Part shown: in pieces, positions 10,558-21,498 of the stretch
Layout of the letters: every line of letters starts with the position of its first letter
How positions within the stretch are numbered: the stretch's first letter is position 1
DNA from: Diphasiastrum complanatum
Taxonomy: Eukaryota; Streptophyta; Lycopodiopsida; Lycopodiales; Lycopodiaceae
DNA length: 64,000 bases
Assembly: GCA_029204225.1 (NCBI GenBank)
Contig: CM055102.1
Location: forward strand, 14,341,601-14,405,600
Reading direction: 5' to 3'
Translations under genes and position numbers: made by a program
The notes under the pieces: model-generated
What the model was told of the DNA's origin: nothing
What the model saw: the letters and a program-made list of their open reading frames with translations, nothing else
Database searches by the model: none

Positions 10558-12468
10558 CTATGTAACAAAACCAACACGTGGTATCAAATTTAAAGCTTTG
10601 CATAAAGCTTCAAATATGACTCTAGGCAACGCCTTAGTGAAGAGGTCCGCAATATTATCCTCTGTAGGACAATATTCAAGTAAAATGTCGCCATCATGAA
10701 GTCTCTCCCGAACAAAGTGATAATGGATATCGATGTGCTTCGTCCTCGCATGAAAAACAGGATTCTGTGCAATGGCAATAGCACTTTGACTATCACTCAA
10801 GATAAGAGTGGCTGAGGGCTCGCCAAACTTCATGTCAACAAGTAGTCTTCTCAGCCATAAACACTCTGTTGTGGATGAAAATATCGCTCTATATTCTACC
10901 TCACTAGAAGAAGTAGCAACAGTGGGCTGCTTTTTACTTGACCACAAAATTGCAAAATTTCCATAGAAAAAGCAATGTCCACTGGTAGAGCGTCTAGTGT
11001 CTTGATCTCCACCCCAATCCGAGTCACTAAAACTAACCAAACATGCATCATCACAAGCAGGAAAAACCAGTCCATGACTTCTTGTTCCTTGAAGATATTG
11101 AAAGATCCTCTTCAATGCTTTCCAATGTGATGTCATCGGGGCATGCATGAATTGACTCATGAGTGAGACACTATAAGAAATGTCCGGTCTTGAATCACAT
11201 AGGTAAATGAGACAGCCAATAGCTTGACAATATAAAGTAGTGTCAAATGATTCACCATCACCTTGACTACTTAATTTCAGACCTGTCTCCATAGGTGTAG
11301 CAACCGGCTTGCAATCTTCCATCTTGAACCGCTTCAAAATCTGCCCAATGTAGCGTTCTTGAGAGATGAAAATTCCAGCCCCTTCTTGTACAAATTCAAG
11401 ACCAAGATAAAAGTGCAATAGGCCTAAATCTGAGGTTTCAAAAACTATACCAAGGTCAAGTATTACGGCATCAATCTGCAGCTCATTACTTCCCGTAATA
11501 ATAATATCATTAACATAAAGCAAAATAATGATGATATAACCGCTAGGACTATTAGTAAACCCACGATCACAAAAGTAGGCATGTATCTTTTGATACCACA
11601 TCCTCGGAGCTTGCTTCAGTCCATAGAGTGCCTTCTTGAAAAGACAAACTTTATCTTCTTGGCCTTCAACCAAAAAACCAGCAGGTTGTTGAAGGTACAC
11701 TTCCTCATTGAGATCACCATTGAGGAATGTTGTCTCTATGTCAAGTTGCCGCAAACGCCAACCAAAGTGGGCAGCCAAAGAGGTTACTACCCTCACGGTA
11801 GTCATCCGAGCAGTAGGAGAAAAAGTCTCCTCATAATCAATCCCCTTTTGCTGAGCATAGCCTTTGGCAACGAGCCTTGCCTTGTACCTTTCGATGGTAC
11901 CATCTGCCTTATACTTGATTTTGTATACCCATTTAAAACCAATTGCCTTCTTCCCATGAGGAAGATCAACAAGAACCCAAATCTGGTTCTTCATAAGTGA
12001 GTCATACTCATCTTGCATCGCATCCTCCCAACATTTTACTCCCTTGGCCTGCTCATAGAAAACAGGTTCTTCTGCAACATCTCCATGAGATGTAAGAGCA
12101 AAATCTGAAAAATCAGCATAGTCCACTGATTTTGTAGAGGCACGTGTCTTTCCATCATAAAATGAACTTACTTTGCTGTCTCGCAAAGTCGACAACAGCC
12201 ATCGTGGGACTGTTTTGGGCTGTCCAACAGCCATGTCTCTTCTTACAATTTGTTGTCCAAGATCCTCCGACATCGCACTTAGTTGTCCAAGATCTTCCAA
12301 AACTGGTCCTTGCTGTCCAACAGTTCCTGCAGGCTGATTTTGAGCAACAACGGGCGGTTCTTGATGAACATTAGGCTCTAAACTTGATGAGGTGTTGGGC
12401 AGGTCGAAACTGGTTGATTGCTGCCCCTTATCTCCAGCAATAGAAGATGGTACCAAATCTGGACCCAA
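10558..12468 (-). pseudogene. Copia-1 reverse transcriptase-RNase H (636-codon frame)
   Basis: The single open frame starts with a Gln/Pro-rich linker of about 110 residues. RT_2 (Ty1/copia reverse transcriptase) follows, with motifs HGKKAIGFKWVYKIKYKADG, ERYKARLVAKGYAQ, QLDIETTFLNGDL and GLKQAPRMWY, and then RNase H (FSDSDWGGDQDTRRSTSG, SSSEVEYRA, then HARTKHIDIHYHFVRE). The active-site box reads YVND instead of YVDD, which would remove a metal-binding aspartate. No gag or integrase precedes it; the first Met at 12468 is just the first in frame. So the frame is long but the enzyme is probably inactive. Confidence 0.85.
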
Positions 12469-12924
12469 TTAGGAAGCCAAATAGTGTGATCAACACACTC
12501 CAATAGGGCTGTTGAAAGCGCCCTACTACTTGCTGAGAATCTGCAAATTTCCAGCCACAAGTTGACCTAACCCTGAATAGGGTTTGCTGAATTTTGGGCG
12601 CCCTCCTACACAAATACAAACCTGAAAACAAAAACAGCAAGATAAGGAGACACCACAACCAAAAATCAGTAGCAAATTTTTGGGCGCCCTCCTCCAAACA
12701 AAACTTGCTGAAAACTGGTTGCATAAAAATCAGATTTGAGATTCTGATTTTTGGGTGCCAAAAATTGCTCCTCCAAGATCTCTGATTTAACCTGAAAAGA
12801 GACAAAAAAGCTGATCCAAACTCCACTTGAAAAGATCGGCAAGATGCTGAAATTTCACAACAAAAAGCAGAGAAGCTCCTCTTCTGGTAGGGCGCCAACA
12901 AACAAGCTTGCTGCAGATCTGGTA
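12469..12924 (-). other. Copia-1 leader between PBS and pol remnant
   Basis: A stretch of about 450 bp downstream of the PBS has no recognisable domain. It contains repeated GGGCGCCC motifs (for example around 12594-12601, 12690-12696 and 12889-12894). An overlapping 178-codon frame here has no family resemblance and I treat it as chance. The gag-protease-integrase block expected here is absent. Confidence 0.5.
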
Positions 12925-12936
12925 GCTCTGATACCA
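12925..12936 (-). promoter_or_regulatory. Copia-1 primer-binding site
   Basis: On the minus strand TGGTATCAGAGC directly follows the reconstructed LTR end ...CTTTCCTACA. This is the standard plant LTR-retrotransposon match to the 3' end of initiator tRNA-Met. Confidence 0.85.
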
Positions 12937-12946
12937 TGTAGGAAAG
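12937..12946 (-). repeat. Last 10 bases of copia-1 5' LTR, displaced by gypsy G
   Basis: TGTAGGAAAG (plus strand) abuts the PBS. Its last five bases, GAAAG, are the target duplication of gypsy G and recur at 19404-19408, where the rest of the LTR continues. Joining the two sides gives the same end as the 3' LTR at 10066-10075. Confidence 0.85.
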
Positions 12947-13619
12947 TGTTGCACACAAGCTCACAAACCCTAAGTAAATACACAGAATTACCCAGCAAAT
13001 CCGTCACTTTATTAATCTCAAGCAAATGTACATAGATCAGCAAGCAAACATGAGAGCTCTGCTGCAAGTCTCCTCCCAACCATAGCTGCATAGGAATACC
13101 ATAATCATAATCATAATGAGGAATGCCTGACAAGGCTCACCCTATATCCCCTCAAGCACCCCTTAACCCTGACACATCCTAACGTCGACACATGGCAAAC
13201 TCCATGCACAGCCGACACTTGCCACTTGGCAGTACCCTGACACATAGGCAAGCTAGTAGGTGGAAGTCTGACACGTGTCACTCATGCATTGGACCAAGTG
13301 TCCCAATGAGCATATGACACGTCCTGTTGACCCGTCCATTGACCGTCTGACAAGTGTCACTCATGCACTGGACCAAGTGTCCCAGTGAGCATGTGACACG
13401 TGTCACGTTGACAATCAACCCTTCCTACTTTTTAGGAGGTCAGTCCAGCAGACTCTCATGAGACCCAGTACCCCCTTGGCCATCTCGTATTTAGTCACTA
13501 TAACAAATATTTACATTGCAATTTACAATTGTCTCCACAGGCCGGTGACTTAGCCATTTACAATTTAATAATTACAATTTACCATACATTGGGCAAAGGG
13601 ATTCAAAGTACATGTGACA
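12947..13619 (-). repeat. Gypsy G 3' LTR (673 bp)
   Basis: Pairs with 18765-19403. It carries a 33-bp segment around 13010-13042 that is absent from the 5' copy. Two tandem, diverged units of about 110 bp at roughly 13265-13410 each contain a CACGTG/GACACGTGTC-type palindrome, GGACCAAGTGTCCCA and a GTTGACC motif. Confidence 0.85.
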
Positions 13620-13631
13620 TCCCTTCCCTCC

Positions 13632-15545
13632 TCAGATGACATCGTCCTCGATGGCAAAGTCTGGATACTGTGCATGCAACCCATGCGCGGTCTCCCAGGT
13701 AGCATCACTGAGAGGTCGTCCATGCCATGCAACCAAGTACTCACGGAGCAAACGATTCCGCAACCGTCTATGCCTCCGGTCCAATACTCTCGCTGGTCCA
13801 TGCATCACCTCCCCATGCTCCTGAAACAATACAAGGCCATCAGCCAACAAGTTATCACCATCATGTAAAACCTTCTTTAAGCGTGAAACATGAAAAACAG
13901 GATGAACCTTACAACCAACAGGCAAATCCAATTCATAAGCAACGCTATTAATCTTTTTAACAATTTTCCAAGGTCCACAGTATCTAGGTGACAACTTATA
14001 ACACTTCCCTGTCTTTAGGGTTTTCGAGTCCTTTGGAATCCTGAGAAATACCATATCTCCTTCCTCGAACTCTCTTGGCGTACGATCCAGATCAGCATAT
14101 GTCTTTGCCCGATCCATCGCCACTTTTACATTTTCCTTAGCTAACTCCAACATCTGTTGCGTGTGAGTTAGAAATTCCATAGCAATAGGTGTCTTATGAG
14201 GCATACCTATAGTAACACTGGCTGGTCTAAAACCATAATTTAGCTCGAAAGGACTCATCTTCGTAGATGCATTCTTTTAATCATTATAGGCAAACTCCAA
14301 CAATGGTAGGTAACGTTCCCATTGCGTTTGCCTTTCACTCACATACGCCCTAAGCATGTCTTCCAAGGTTTGGTTAACTCTCTCAGTCTGCCCATCTGTT
14401 TCAGGATGATCAAAACTACTCATTCCCAACTGCACCTCTAACTTCTCAAATACTGCAGTCCAAAAATTGCCAGTAAAACGAGAATCCTTGTCAGACACAA
14501 TGGATCTAGGTAATCCATGAAGTTTGAATACATGCTATATAAACAAATCAGCCGTACCAGGTGCATCAATCTTATTACTAGTTGGGATAAAATGAGCCAT
14601 TTTCGTGAGTCTGTCAACCACAACTAGGATAGCATTATGTTGTTGCTGCGTATGCGGTAAACATGTAATAAAGTCCATGGAAATACTCTCCCATCTCCCT
14701 TCTGGTATAGGTAACGGGCGTAATAATCTAGGCACTTTAATCCTTTCAGCCTTATTAACTTGACAATTAAAACAATGTGTCACATAATGGTTTACTTCTT
14801 TCTTAAGTCTCGACCACCAAAAGTTACGTCGTATCAACTCATAGGTCCTATCCACACCAGGATGACCAGCACTAGGGCTATCGTGACACAGATGCAAGAT
14901 CCTCTTTCGCAGCACCTCACAAGCTAGAATAAGAGCCTTGCCATTTCTCATCACTATTCCATCTTCTATGGAATACTTAAGATAAGTGCGAACCAAGGTA
15001 GAAGAGCTCTCCTTTTGAGACTCTGCATGGCCATGACTCACCTCATGTTCCACTTTCTTACAGTGAGGATCTTCCAGCTGAGCCTTTCTTATCTCAGACA
15101 GTAAGTCATTTTCAATGACTACAAATGACATCTGATACACCACACGAGATAATGCATCTGCCACACGATTCTCGGCACCTTTCTTATACCGAATCTCCAT
15201 TAGGAATTCCTGCATGAGCTCAGACCATCTGGCTTGCCGGCCTCTAAGGTCTGGCTGCTTACAAAAGTATCTCAAGGTATCATGATCAGTGAATACCTCA
15301 AATTCCGATCCATACAGATAATGCCTCCATGCCTTCAATGCATGAACTATGGCATACAACTCCTTCTCATGAGTTGGATAATTTTTCTGAGCAGGGTTGA
15401 GCTTCTTGCTCTCAAAGGCCACAGGCCTACCCTCTTGCATCAGAACAGCTCCCACAACAATGTCACTCGCATCCGTATCTATAACATAGGGCTTTTGAGG
15501 GTCTACAATTTTTAGAGTGACGCACTCAGCAATAGCTTGCTTCAA
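13632..15545 (-). pseudogene. Gypsy G RNase H-integrase-chromodomain
   Basis: Three blocks in one frame are separated by stops near 14534 and 14276. From the 15545 end: RNase H (VIDTDASDIVVGAVL, EVFTDHDTLRYF, RVADALSR); integrase zinc domain (HDSPSAGHPG, CFNCQVNKAER); catalytic D,D,E (SMDFITCLPH; DKDSRFTGNFW; the E in QTERVNQTLED); C-terminal SH3-like region (KLSPRYCGPWKIV); and chromodomain (LREYLVAWHGRPLSDATWE). The stop near 15545 separates it from RT. Chromodomains steer integration toward heterochromatin. All stops are in frame, so this was one polyprotein. Confidence 0.85.
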
Positions 15546-16685
15546 CTAATCAAAGCTTGCTTGCTGCAGTTCAGTCCACTCACCAAATCTATTCTTTTGA
15601 GTCAAATCAGTCAAAGGTGCTGCAATATAGGAGTATTTCTTAACATATTTTCTATAGAATACTGCCAATCCAAGAAAAGAACGGAGTGCTGTCAAATCAG
15701 CTGGCACAGGCCACGCAACGATCACAGCAACCTTCTTAGAATTTGGCCTTACTCCATCAGCAGACACTACATGACCAAGATACTCAATCTCTTTTTTAAA
15801 CAATTCACTTTTTTTACTATTGGCAAACAAAGTGTTCTCCCTCAAAGTAGACAACACAGTCCTAAGGTGAGCCATATGCTTGACCTCACCTGCACTGTAA
15901 GTCAGAATGTCATCAACAAAGTTTACGACAAATTTACCCATATACGGTCTGAGCACATCATTCATCATCATCATGAATGTAGTTGGGGCATTAGTCAATC
16001 CAAATGGCATCACAAGATACTCATAGTGACCGAACCGAGTTCTGAAGGCAGTCTTGTGTACATCCTCTTCACGAACTCTAACCTAATGGTATCCACTCTT
16101 CAGGTCTATTTTACTGAACACAGTGGCACCTGACAAGGCATCAAGCAAATCATCTATACGTGGCATAGGATATCGATGTTTAACAGTTATCTTGTTCAAA
16201 CCTTGATAATCCACACACGTACGCCATGATCCATCCTTCTTTTTTACAAGAATGATCGGAGAGGCAAAAGGGGAATAGCTAGGTCGTATCTGCCCCTTGG
16301 CCAGATAATCATCGACCATCCGTCTCACTTCCTCTTCCTCCTTAAGATTTATGCTGTAAGGACGTCTATTGACAGGACATGATCCGAGTATTAATTCAAT
16401 CTTATGTTCAACATTCCTCTTAGGAGGTAAAATAGATGGAAGATCATCTATGAACACATCTGAAAACTCTCTCCTAATCTCTTGATCCAAATTGGCAATA
16501 GTACTAGTTTGCACACACTGCATGCTACTCTGACTAGTATTAGTAGACATATCAAGTAGAAAGCAAACACACATGTACTCACAATGGATCCTACGCAACT
16601 GCGTAGCTGAAACAAGTGGTCCAGGAGGCACATCCCGCTCACCACGAAGGGAATGCATCACACCATCAAACTGGAACTCATACAC
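15546..16685 (-). pseudogene. Gypsy G reverse transcriptase
   Basis: The two open pieces 16685-16083 and 16013-15546 lie in one frame and are joined across a stop near 16081. Motifs in order: [65 protein letters not shown], the stop, then [13 protein letters not shown] and the catalytic box FVDDIL. The stop falls at the position of the conserved Gln in the 'GYHQ(V/I)R' motif, so a CAG to TAG change is the simplest reading. Confidence 0.85.
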
Positions 16686-16691
16686 ATCAAG

Positions 16692-17315
16692 CTATGTGTG
16701 GCTTCTGCACAACACCACATCAAACCGCGCAAGCCGTGTTATTTCAAAATCCAACTCTTCTGTGTAACTTTGTACAGTTAGTGGAATGCCCACAACCCTC
16801 TTATCCCAAATCTCTGTACCCTTTCCATCAGCCATTTCCACTATGTACTGGTACTGGGATGGTTGAGTATTCACACCTAACTTCCGTACCAAAGTTGAAT
16901 TCAACACATTATGAGAGGACCCAGTGTCAAATAGAACCTGAACATCTCTACCACACAGTTGTCCTCGCATAACAATAAGAGAAGTGCTAGGAAATTGATA
17001 CCCTTGGCGAGCCGATTTTGACAAAAGCGCTGGTGGAGCCGTGTCCACTCTCCTGACCACCGAAACATTCATGAGGCGTGGAACATCTGGATTGGCTTCC
17101 TGCTCGATCTCTTCCACTGTCATAGGGTCATCACCCTGGTTCATCTGATCCACCTGAAGATTATATGTGGTCCGCATCAAGTTTCGTGGACATTCCTTCC
17201 ACCAATGCTGTCCCAAACATCCAAAACAGAGGATCTCCCTCTTTGCACGTTCTTGGTCTTGAGGCGACAACATTGAAGGACGCTGACCCTTTTGGGCATT
17301 GGGCTGCCCATACAA
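16692..17315 (-). pseudogene. Gypsy G gag zinc knuckle and aspartic protease
   Basis: The frame contains a nucleocapsid-type knuckle CFGCLGQHWWKEC, which is Cx2Cx3Hx4C and so one residue shorter than the usual Cx2Cx4Hx4C. It is followed by a retropepsin with the active-site triad in VLFDTGSSHNVL. It is in frame with RT but separated from it by a TAG near 16690. The frame extends above 17315 without a Met; a frameshift between about 17400 and 17560 divides it from gag. Confidence 0.8.
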
Positions 17316-17565
17316 CCCTTTGCCTTTTGGAGCCTCTGCACCCTTCTTCCTTTGGTCACTCCGAGCTTGCCACTGATTGGTTTGACCTTCAAACTTTCTC
17401 TTTTTGTTCCATTTGCCCTTGCATCCCCAAGGTTGCTAACCACTTGTACCAACTACCGCAACAGGATCCGGGCCTTTTTTTCCCATCTTCATAATACAAA
17501 GCCATCTGGATGGCTCCCTGCAAATCATGAGATTGCTCCTTCCGCACGAAAGGGTGAATACTCTC

Positions 17566-18201
17566 TCAAAGTCCCTCCACAAAGTGAAATATTTGCATGT
17601 ACATAGGAACTTCCTGAGGAATGCGTAACAAAGCCTCTCGGTACTTGTCTACATAATCCTGCACGCTCAAGTTACCCTCCTTCAAATAAGACCATTGTTG
17701 CATGGCTTTGTTGTCTTCATCCATAGGCACCCAGTTTTGCGCAAACATTTGCCGGAATGCCTCCCATGTGGTTGGAACTAGGTCATCCTTTTCCACCTTC
17801 CTCCACCACCTTTGTGCTGACTCTTGAAAACGATATGTGGCTTCAGCAATCATCTTAGTTTCATCGTCTATGCCACACATCTGGAATGCTTTCTCCCACT
17901 TTTGCAACCAATTCTCAACGGCATCAGTAGTTCTCATAGATACTGCTCCAGTGAACTTCGGAGGTTTTAAATCTTTGATGGTAGGTAGCTTTCTCTTTCG
18001 AAACCCCAAATCAGCTTCATGGCCCGTTGACAATGTCCTTTCTACTTCCATAGCTGTACCACTAACTCTCTCAGGAACGCTAACCCCTTTACCTTTGAGT
18101 TGTTCCAAAATCAGCTTAAGAGTAGCTTCGATAGTATCAACCTTGGAACATACAACATCTAATCTCTGTGAATCTTGACTGGTGTTGCTTGCGGATGCCA
18201 T
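17566..18201 (-). pseudogene. Gypsy G gag capsid region
   Basis: The likely start is the ATG at 18201 (MASASNTSQDS). A gag core follows: DLKPPKFTGAVS, AVENWLQKWEKAFQMCGI, then ESAQRWWRKVEKDDLVPTTW and FRQMFAQNWVP, matching the plant retrotransposon gag family (WW...W..F...F...). The frame ends at 17566 with a stop, just before the frameshifted linker to the zinc knuckle. The region 18202-18750 is leader sequence. Confidence 0.8.
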
Positions 18202-18764
18202 AGCAGAAAAATAGGTAGTAGAAACAAAGCAAAACCAAGCTCTCAGCACCTCAAATCACTACACAGAGAAGTTGCCCTGAATTCCTAGAAGAACTGAATA
18301 GAATAGATCTCCTATAGCCAAGTTCTAACTACACATAGACTCTTCTTCTCCAAAAACTAGCAAACTAGGGTTTCAAACTGACAATTGGCAAAAAACTATG
18401 GATGATCACCGAATCAGAAGGCGAAAAGCCGTACCCTACCAGCGACCTACCACAAGAAGCTTATTGCAACTGACAGATCTGAAAAATACTGAGTATTGAA
18501 GAAGCTACAAACAGATATACAAATCCTATGTGGGCTGGGTTTTCACAAAAGCGAAGAGAATAATCAAGCCGCGTAGTAGAAAATGCTCAAAGGCTGCCAG
18601 AAGATCAGCAATCCACCATAGCGCTTCAATCTGCTATCTTATGGGCTCCAAACCTATCAACAGATCACCTACAGTAGGGCGCTGGCTCTCCAAGAATGCT
18701 CCAAACCCTAACTGAAGATGCCAAATCCCACACAAGTCTTGAAAGTAACTGCTCTGAGACCAAA

Positions 18765-19403
18765 TGTTGCACACAAGCTCACAAACCCTAAGTAAATACA
18801 CAGAATTACCCAGCAAATCCGTCACAAGCAAACATGAGAGCTCTGCTGCAAGTCTCCTCCCAACCATAGCTGCATAGGAATACCATACTCATAATCATAA
18901 TGAGGAATGCCTGACAAGGCTCACCATATATCCCCTCAAGCACCCCTTAACCCTGACACATCCTAACGTCGACACATGGCAAACTCCATGCACAGCCGAT
19001 GCCACTTGGCAGTTCCCTGACACATAGGCAAGCTAGTAGGTGGACAGTCTGACACGTGTCACTCATACATTGGACCAAGTGTCCCAATGAGCATATGACA
19101 CATGTCCTGTTGACCCATCCATTGACCGTCTGACATGTGTCACTCATGCACTGGACCAAGTGTCCCAGTGAGCATGTGACACATGTCACGTTGACCAGTC
19201 AACCCTTCCTACTTTTTAGGAGGTCAATCCAGCAGACTCTCATGAGACTCAGTACCCCCTTGGCCATCTTGTATTTAGTCACTATAACAAATATTTACAT
19301 TGCAATTTACAATTGTCTCCACAGGCCGGTGACTTAGCCATTTACAATTTAATAATTACAATTTACCATACATTGGGCAAAGGGATTCAAAGTACATGTG
19401 ACA
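18765..19403 (-). repeat. Gypsy G 5' LTR (639 bp)
   Basis: Same sequence as 12947-13619 apart from scattered substitutions and a 33-bp gap. Its outer end TGTCACATG meets the second GAAAG copy at 19404. Confidence 0.85.
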
Positions 19404-19772
19404 GAAAGCAAGAGTCAAGTCACCAAGATCTAGTTATCAATCAATCTCCACAGAAAACAAGAGAGAAGAGGCTGGGCGCCCAACTCTAAGAGAGAGAGAG
19501 AGAGAAAACAGCAACAAGAGCAATGGAGAGCAATGCTTAGCCAAACTGTAAAAATAGAAGTAGGGCACCCCCAAAAGTCAAGATAGGGCCCCTAAACAAA
19601 ATTAGACCCCTAAGGACCCACGAGTCAGTACATGACCAAAATTGGGTCCAACTGAACTTAAGACAAACTTAAGATGGCCTAAATAACTAAATACCCATGG
19701 TTACACAAATCTCGACCTTTTGGGTCAAAGTAAGCTATGGATTAACTTTAGCATAGTCATTTATTTCTAACA
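19404..19772 (-). repeat. Copia-1 5' LTR, main part
   Basis: Starts TGTTAGAAATAAATG on the minus strand from 19772 and runs to the gypsy G insertion. It matches 10066-10520, with one large gap after CTGTAAAAAT. Confidence 0.85.
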
Positions 19773-19948
19773 ATCCATCTACATTGTTCTCTTGTAGTGG
19801 CATTGATAAGCTGACCAGGCGGTTCATTGAAGCTGTTGATGGGCGCTGGTGCTGCTGCTGCTTGAAGGGAGGAACTAAAGGAGTAGGGGTTTGAAGCCTC
19901 ACTTGACTTGACCACCTGTTTGATGTCTGAAGCTGAGGTTGAGCTCAT
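19757..19948 (-). pseudogene. Possible N-terminal gag fragment, truncated by copia-1
   Basis: A minus-strand frame begins MSSTSASDIKQVVKSS and is Ser/Ala/Pro-rich, the style of copia gag N-termini. It is interrupted at 19772, where the copia-1 LTR starts, so only about 58 codons survive. No conserved gag motif is reached, so this is a weak call; a host first exon is the alternative. Confidence 0.25.
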
Positions 19949-20319
19949 TTATTAAAAATTTTGTGCATCTATAAGCTCTATTTGAGTGGATGTTGTTGTA
20001 AGAATATTACTTCTGAAGTGTGAAACCTAGGAACTTATGGAGCCTCCAAAGTCCATGAAGGCAAAATTGGGTTTTGTTATCTGGTTGGTCATTGGATGTG
20101 AGACAGAATACGTGGAGTTACCTGAAGGTTCTGTTATAGAGCAAGAACGGGATACTATTTGGTCTAAGCAGGTACCCTGGGCATGACAGTCTGAAGACAA
20201 TCTTCTTGGATGGTGTTTTTTTTTGGAGTACTGCAATTTCTTCCCTATATTTCGAGGAAGTATTATATTCTTAATGGATTGAGAGATTCTAACTGGCAGT
20301 TGAGCACATATCTCTTGCC

Positions 20320-20525
20320 GCTTGGGAATCTATTTTTTGGATGATTTATTCTTTACAGGTAGCTGTGACAAACTCATTGAAAGTGAGAAAAATTCACTAA
20401 GTGCAGAGTTTGAGATGAAGGATCTCGGGGACCTACAATACTACCTGAGAATTGAGGTCTAGAGACAAAACAAGAACCTTTGATGGGGGTAAAGAAAAAA
20501 TTAAATTTGTCATTAAGGGAGAGTG
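20320..20525 (+). pseudogene. Copia relic: RT palm fragment and PPT
   Basis: On the plus strand a decayed copia RT palm is readable around 20330-20465: a damaged YVDD box (FLDDLFFTG), then SLSAEFEMKDLGDLQYYL, the usual '(S/E)FEMKDLG.L.YFLGIEV' block. RNase H is missing. A purine tract (TTAAGGGAGAG) ending at 20525 abuts a TGTTA LTR start at 20526. Confidence 0.6.
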
Positions 20526-20858
20526 TTAAAAGTCACTATGGAGATTCCTCTATTGATGCTTTGACTGCAAAGTCGAGGTACCAGAAGCTACACCCTGAAC
20601 GGCTGTTAGGGGTCATCAGAGTTTATTTTCTCCCCGGGTGGAATCTTCTCCAGAGGTAGTATGGCAAGTACAGAGCTTTCTCCAGGCTTAAATTGCGTGA
20701 CTTCATGGGGATAATGCCATATTAAATGAGTTGGGGCAATGTATATGGTTTTGAGGAGCATTTTTTAACTTTTGGTTCATGTATTCAAGTTAGGAGGGGC
20801 CCAACTCATAATGGGGGGTCCATGGGGCAAGTGACCTTCTTCTCCAAATAGCACTTGG
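20526..20858 (+). repeat. Copia relic 3' LTR segment, left arm of an inverted repeat
   Basis: Begins TGTTAAAAGTCACTATGG directly after a PPT. The first 330 or so bases have a close reverse-complement copy at 21499-21832. After CCTTCTTCTCCAA the two copies diverge. Confidence 0.7.
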
Positions 20859-21498
20859 CTGTCCAATGCCAAGGCTTTTCATTTGCTTTTGTAACTCCTA
20901 TGTAACACATGGTTGTTGGTTGTTGGCTGTTGGCTTTTGGATATGAAACCTGCTCCAACTTCCATTCAGTTATATCACTTAAAATTTTGCTTTCCCTTGG
21001 GTTATCGATTCAAGGTTTGTGTTCATGTATATTATATAGCCACTGTCCCAACCATAAGTGCTCCAGCAAAGCTCACTCCAAGGTACCTGCTAACAGATCA
21101 AACAATGGAATTGTGTTCCACCAATTCCTCTCCCATGATGCGTACCTGTCTTATAGGATTAAAAATGATCATTGGTATCCAAATTCTAAATAGGAAATCA
21201 AATGTATGACCAGGAATAAATCACTTAATACTTTTTCTCTCCCTTTTCACAAGAATAAGATCCCAATTGCACTCTCCTTAACAAGATTATCCATCAAAAT
21301 AGAGATTTAACACATGGCAAAAAGGCCAACCTTATTGATGCACAATTCTCTATGGAAAGATGATCATAGAACTGATCTAAAAGCCAACTCTATAAAAGAA
21401 AAAACAGATTCCAACGTGATGAATTCTCAAAAATGTAGCTTGAAAATGGTAGGAAACTTCTCGTTGTTCAAGAAAATAAATTCCCAACATGATTCTAA

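Larger units (their letters stand above)
12947..19403 (-). mobile_element. Gypsy G: Ty3/gypsy chromovirus, full length, disabled
   Basis: Boundaries are set by the 5-bp duplication GAAAG (12942-12946 and 19404-19408) and by LTR ends TGTCACATG...GTGTGCAACA on the minus strand. The PBS (TGGTCTCAGAGC) is at 18762-18751 and the PPT (GAGGAGGGAAGGGA) at 13633-13620. Gag, protease, RT, RNase H, integrase and a C-terminal chromodomain are all present on the minus strand, but broken by stops and by at least one frameshift between 17315 and 17566. It inserted into the 5' LTR of copia-1. Confidence 0.9.
10066..19772 (-). mobile_element. Copia-1: deleted Ty1/copia retrotransposon split by gypsy G
   Basis: On the minus strand the order is 5' LTR (19772-19404 plus 12946-12937), PBS at 12936-12925, leader, RT-RNase H frame, PPT (AAGGAGGG) and 3' LTR (10520-10066). 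Gag, protease and integrase are missing between the leader and the RT frame, so this is an internally deleted copy. Gypsy G sits inside the 5' LTR ten bases from its end. No clear 5-bp target duplication flanks the whole element (left flank ...TAGATCT, right flank ATCCATC...). Confidence 0.85.

Noticed and set aside
12428-12964. 178-codon frame as a copia protein
   Set aside because: It runs across the PBS and leader of copia-1 and resembles no gag; judged chance.
10056-19777. 5-bp duplication around copia-1
   Set aside because: Left flank ...GATCT and right flank ATCCA... do not match, so no duplication is claimed; the element may be a recombinant or its site mutated.
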